Positions 61,368 to 64,000 of a DNA stretch of 64,000 bases are shown in pieces. The stretch is from Sitta carolinensis (taxonomy: Eukaryota > Chordata > Aves > Passeriformes > Sittidae), in NCBI GenBank assembly GCA_032173965.1, contig CM063283.1, positions 80,788,743 through 80,852,742 of the forward strand, given 5' to 3'. Position numbers and translations under genes: made by a program. The notes under the pieces were generated by a model that worked only from the letters and a program-made list of their open reading frames with translations, did no database searches and was not told the origin of the DNA. Position 1 is the stretch's first letter, and every line of letters starts with the position of its first letter.

Positions 61368-63241
61368 TAAAAAAAAAAAATCAGGATTAAAGCTACCACT
61401 CTGGACTGAACACATTTCTAGCTGGCTTCCCAGAGGTACTAGAAAAGAGATTTCTATGTCTCTATTATGGCCCAATGTCTGAAGGTGTAATGGATTGAGG
61501 GAATTTGGGTTTTTTTCTCTCTAAGGTTTGCAGACAGTTTGGGTGCTTTCTTACAAAAGCAGATCATTATCTCACTCAAGTTTTGAAGATTTCATAGGCT
61601 ATAGTGTATTATATTCATTCTTTCTTTTTTTTTATCCCTATTTATAGTGTAATATTTAATCATAATGTTCCAGCTGGGAAGGGGCTGAGTGAACAGCTAG
61701 TTGTAAAAAGAATCATAAGTAACTTCACTGAGAGTGAAGAGATGAGTAAAAGTAGATGAGAACTCATCTACTTTTGTTCTTAGTTAAATAGGTTTGCTCC
61801 ATGAGGACCAGGTGATTTGTAGAGTTGGGTGATAACCATTTTTTCCTGTCCTCTCACTCAGAGTATTCCTGCTCATCATCTTTCTGAAAGGACTCCTTAA
61901 TGTCATTACACATGGGGATTTGGGTCTTCTGCATTTCGGTGGTGAAGCTGCTGGCACACAATACTAGAGTCATCCTCATATTGGAAGTTGACTCTTGGCT
62001 GAGCTCTAGCTCTGGTGCTCAGCTCCTTACTAACCTGGATGATACATGCAATAGTGGATTTTCCCTAGCATCTAACAACTGAATGTCTTATTTTTGCTTT
62101 TATTTGGGGGCAAGGGTAGGTTTCATCTAGAAAATGCAATTGATTCAATAACCAAACCCATTTTCCACCTTCGTAGGAACAGACCTGGACAAATGATTCA
62201 GTGACACACTAGTTTCTTCATCCTCCATCAAACCCTCATACCATGCAATGCACAGGCCGGACAACACATGCACCAACTGAAGCAGTTCAGAAAGCCACTG
62301 TCACTTGCTACAAGAGAAGCTTGATACTTTTTTAATATTCAGTGGGGTTTAGTGATTTTCAAATGTTGCTGTGAAAGTTATACCCACACCTGTCTCATTC
62401 TGACTTTTTACGTGAAAATCAGACAGGAAATAGTGCTGCTTCTATCAACCTTTTGCTGGCAAGCTCCTCTTTAGCATCCCACAATAGGCTTTACTTCATC
62501 TCATTTAACAGCATGAGCCTAAGAGACAAGTTATCAGTTTTTCCAAGCAGTACAGCTCCCTTAATGCAGCTTGCCCAGCCATTCCCAAAGGCAGGATCAA
62601 TATTGCTATATTGAAAAGAATGGTTTTCATGCTTACATAAGAAAAAAGTAATGTCTGTGGCTTTTGTGCACAGTGTAAACAGATCTACTGCAGCGAAATA
62701 TTACACTGACTTCCCTTGGCAACTTTGCCAATATCTTTGAAATCATGTAACAAGCTCCATTCTGTACCCCTTCAGCATGGCTGAAGAGATATTTATGGAT
62801 TGTATTTAATATGTGTTTCAATGTAAATTACTTTATAAATCTTGATGACAAGAGCTTCCAGGACTTCTCTCCTCTCCCTCCAGGTGGAAGGTGGCTGTGT
62901 TGGTTGTAAATCCATAGGCTCATTGTGACTGCTTTTCTGTGCCCCCTTGTTACTTCTGAGTGGAATAGTTTCAAATAAGTGTGTATAAAGCACCTCCCAT
63001 CTCTTCCCTTCCAGCCTGGCAGTGTGTAAAGCTACAGGAAAAGAGGATTTTAAAGGCAGCATATGGTCAGCCTGCTGGATCAGTGGTTTGTCTATTAGGC
63101 TACAATAAAAAAAAGTGGCAACCATAGTCTTTCCAGGATTAATGCCATAAAAAGAAAGGACTGATTTCTGCTCTGTTATCAACATATGATCTAAAGGGTG
63201 AAGTCAAAGAGAAAATACTCACAGCTCTGCGAGATCGACTA
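61368..63241. other. Unique DNA with a strong inverted repeat
   Basis: No gene is recognised. A 13-bp perfect inverted repeat with a 2-bp centre lies at 61748-61775. A 12-A run sits beside the SINE head at 61369-61380. Frames up to 130 codons (62793-63185, minus) have no recognisable domain. Confidence 0.5.
61748..61775. repeat. 13-bp perfect inverted repeat, 2-bp centre
   Basis: Arms AAAAGTAGATGAG (61748-61760) and CTCATCTACTTTT (61763-61775) flank AA. A match of this length at this spacing is unlikely by chance in a 64-kb window. It could form a hairpin or cruciform. Too short for a microRNA precursor. Local template switching during replication would produce it. Confidence 0.95.
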
Positions 63242-63285
63242 GGCATTAAAGCTCTGACTGGCATCAAAACTCTGAATGGCATCAG
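63242..63285. repeat. 18-bp tandem repeat, about 2.4 copies
   Basis: Units at 63242-63259, 63260-63277 and a partial at 63278-63285 begin GGCATTA or GGCATCA and contain CTCTGA. The minus-strand frames show it as repeated LMP-type or FDAS-type words. A small minisatellite. Confidence 0.85.
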
Positions 63286-63560
63286 TAAGTGAGCATTTTC
63301 CACTGCCAAATTCTTTCTGTTCCCTACAGATGCCCTGAGCAGGACTCCAAATTGCCCTGCAGGATTTGCACTTCTGTAAATCATAGAGCATAAGCCACAG
63401 CACAGCTGCATATGCTAGTCCCTTGGAGCATAGGGGGTTTTTTTGGTTTTTTTTTGCTGTATTCTCTACTGTGTCAATACATTCTCCAGCACTGTTGTGG
63501 CCGATGTAGTCCCTGCATAATTTGTTTGTATTTTTCCCAGTATTACAGAGCACTGTATTG
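63286..63560. other. Unique DNA
   Basis: No gene or family is recognised. A T-rich stretch with G interruptions lies at 63436-63457. Confidence 0.5.
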
Positions 63561-64000
63561 GATTTTTGTGGCCAGGTTTTGACAGTGAGGGAGCTAAAAG
63601 GGTGGCTTCTGTGAGAAGTTACTGGAAGGTCCCCCCATGCCTGATGGAGCCAATACCAGCTGGCTCCAAGACAAACCTGCTACTGGCCAAGGCTGAGCTC
63701 ATTAGTGACGGTAGTAGCACTTCTGAAATAATAAACTTGAGAAGGGAAAAAGACCAGCATCAACTGCTGCCAGAGAGAGGAGTGAGAATATGTGAGAGAT
63801 AAAACCCTGCAGACATCAGGGTCAGGGGAAGGCAGGGAAGGAGGTGGTCCAGGTGCTGTAACAGACATTCCCCTGGACCCCATGGTGAAGATTGTGGTGA
63901 GGCAGCTGTGCCCCTGTAGCCTCTGGAAGTCCATTGTGGAACAGAGATTCATATGTAGCCCATGGAGGACCCCACACTGGAACTGGTGGAAGTCCAAAGG
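63561..64000 (+). mobile_element. Avian dispersed repeat, probably the start of an endogenous-retrovirus LTR, cut by the window edge
   Basis: From about 63561 (ttttgtggccaggttttg) the sequence becomes G-rich and matches, from memory, a long repeat common in bird genomes. Recognisable blocks include 'gtggcttctgtgagaag', 'gagccaataccagctggctc' and 'gcctgatggagcc'. A degenerate series of 'tggaggaccccac..tggaactgg'-like units follows. I believe this is the left part of a long LTR of an ERVL-like endogenous retrovirus, but a LINE 5' region of similar composition cannot be excluded. No coding remnant of a viral gene is in view. The right end lies beyond the window. Confidence 0.5.

Noticed and set aside
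62793..63185. 130-codon minus-strand open frame
   Set aside because: No recognisable domain, no splice context seen, and it begins and ends in ordinary AT-rich sequence. It is the longest non-repeat frame, but that length is not remarkable in a window of this size.
1..64000. CRISPR arrays, operons, phage or plasmid functions
   Set aside because: Sequence character (CR1 LINEs, a tRNA-Ile SINE, long AT-rich non-coding DNA) is avian nuclear. No regularly spaced repeat array or prokaryotic gene organisation is present.

Overview
This is a vertebrate nuclear window, almost certainly from a bird and probably a songbird (passerine). The evidence is the set of interspersed repeats. CR1-type LINE fragments occur on both strands, most as 3' ends. 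One short element near 61.3 kb has a tRNA-Ile-like head fused to a CR1-like tail, the architecture of the passerine SINE family TguSINE1. Poly(A)-tailed L1/Alu-type elements are absent. The window is AT-rich, and I found no intact protein-coding gene and no complete functional RNA gene. Open frames are short, have no recognisable domains outside CR1, and look like chance frames. The window reads as a gene desert or the inside of one or more very large introns.

Layout. 1-4.5 kb: AT-rich unique DNA with a diverged pair of 126-bp direct repeats 793 bp apart. 4.5-7.7 kb: a long, dead CR1 element on the minus strand, with endonuclease and reverse-transcriptase remnants and its 3' UTR. 7.7-12.9 kb: unique DNA. 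12.9-13.2 kb: CR1 3' end (+). 13.2-26.4 kb: unique DNA with microsatellites, a tRNA-like relic at 19.4 kb, a palindrome pair near 21.1 kb and stretches that could be conserved non-coding elements. 26.4-27.2 kb: two CR1 3' ends meeting tail to tail. 27.2-53.2 kb: 26 kb nearly free of recognisable transposons, with an uninterrupted 173-bp pyrimidine tract at 45.0 kb and a 37-T run at 43.8 kb. 53.2-54.7 kb: two old CR1 pieces. 56.0 kb: an (ATATG)n array. 56.6-57.5 kb: an unidentified block richer in G+C. 58.4-59.6 kb: another CR1 (+) with decayed reverse-transcriptase blocks. 61.3 kb: the tRNA-Ile/CR1 SINE. 63.56 kb to the end: a dispersed avian repeat that I tentatively match to the start of an endogenous-retrovirus LTR, cut by the window edge.

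No operon or multi-gene system is present. What functional content there is would be regulatory: long transposon-poor intervals of the sort that often hold developmental enhancers. The most informative observations are the LINE/SINE pair at 58-61 kb, the 13-bp perfect inverted repeat at 61.75 kb, the tRNA-like relic at 19.4 kb, the diverged direct-repeat pair at 1.7/2.5 kb and the long homopyrimidine tract. All family assignments are by eye from remembered consensus features; no database search was run.
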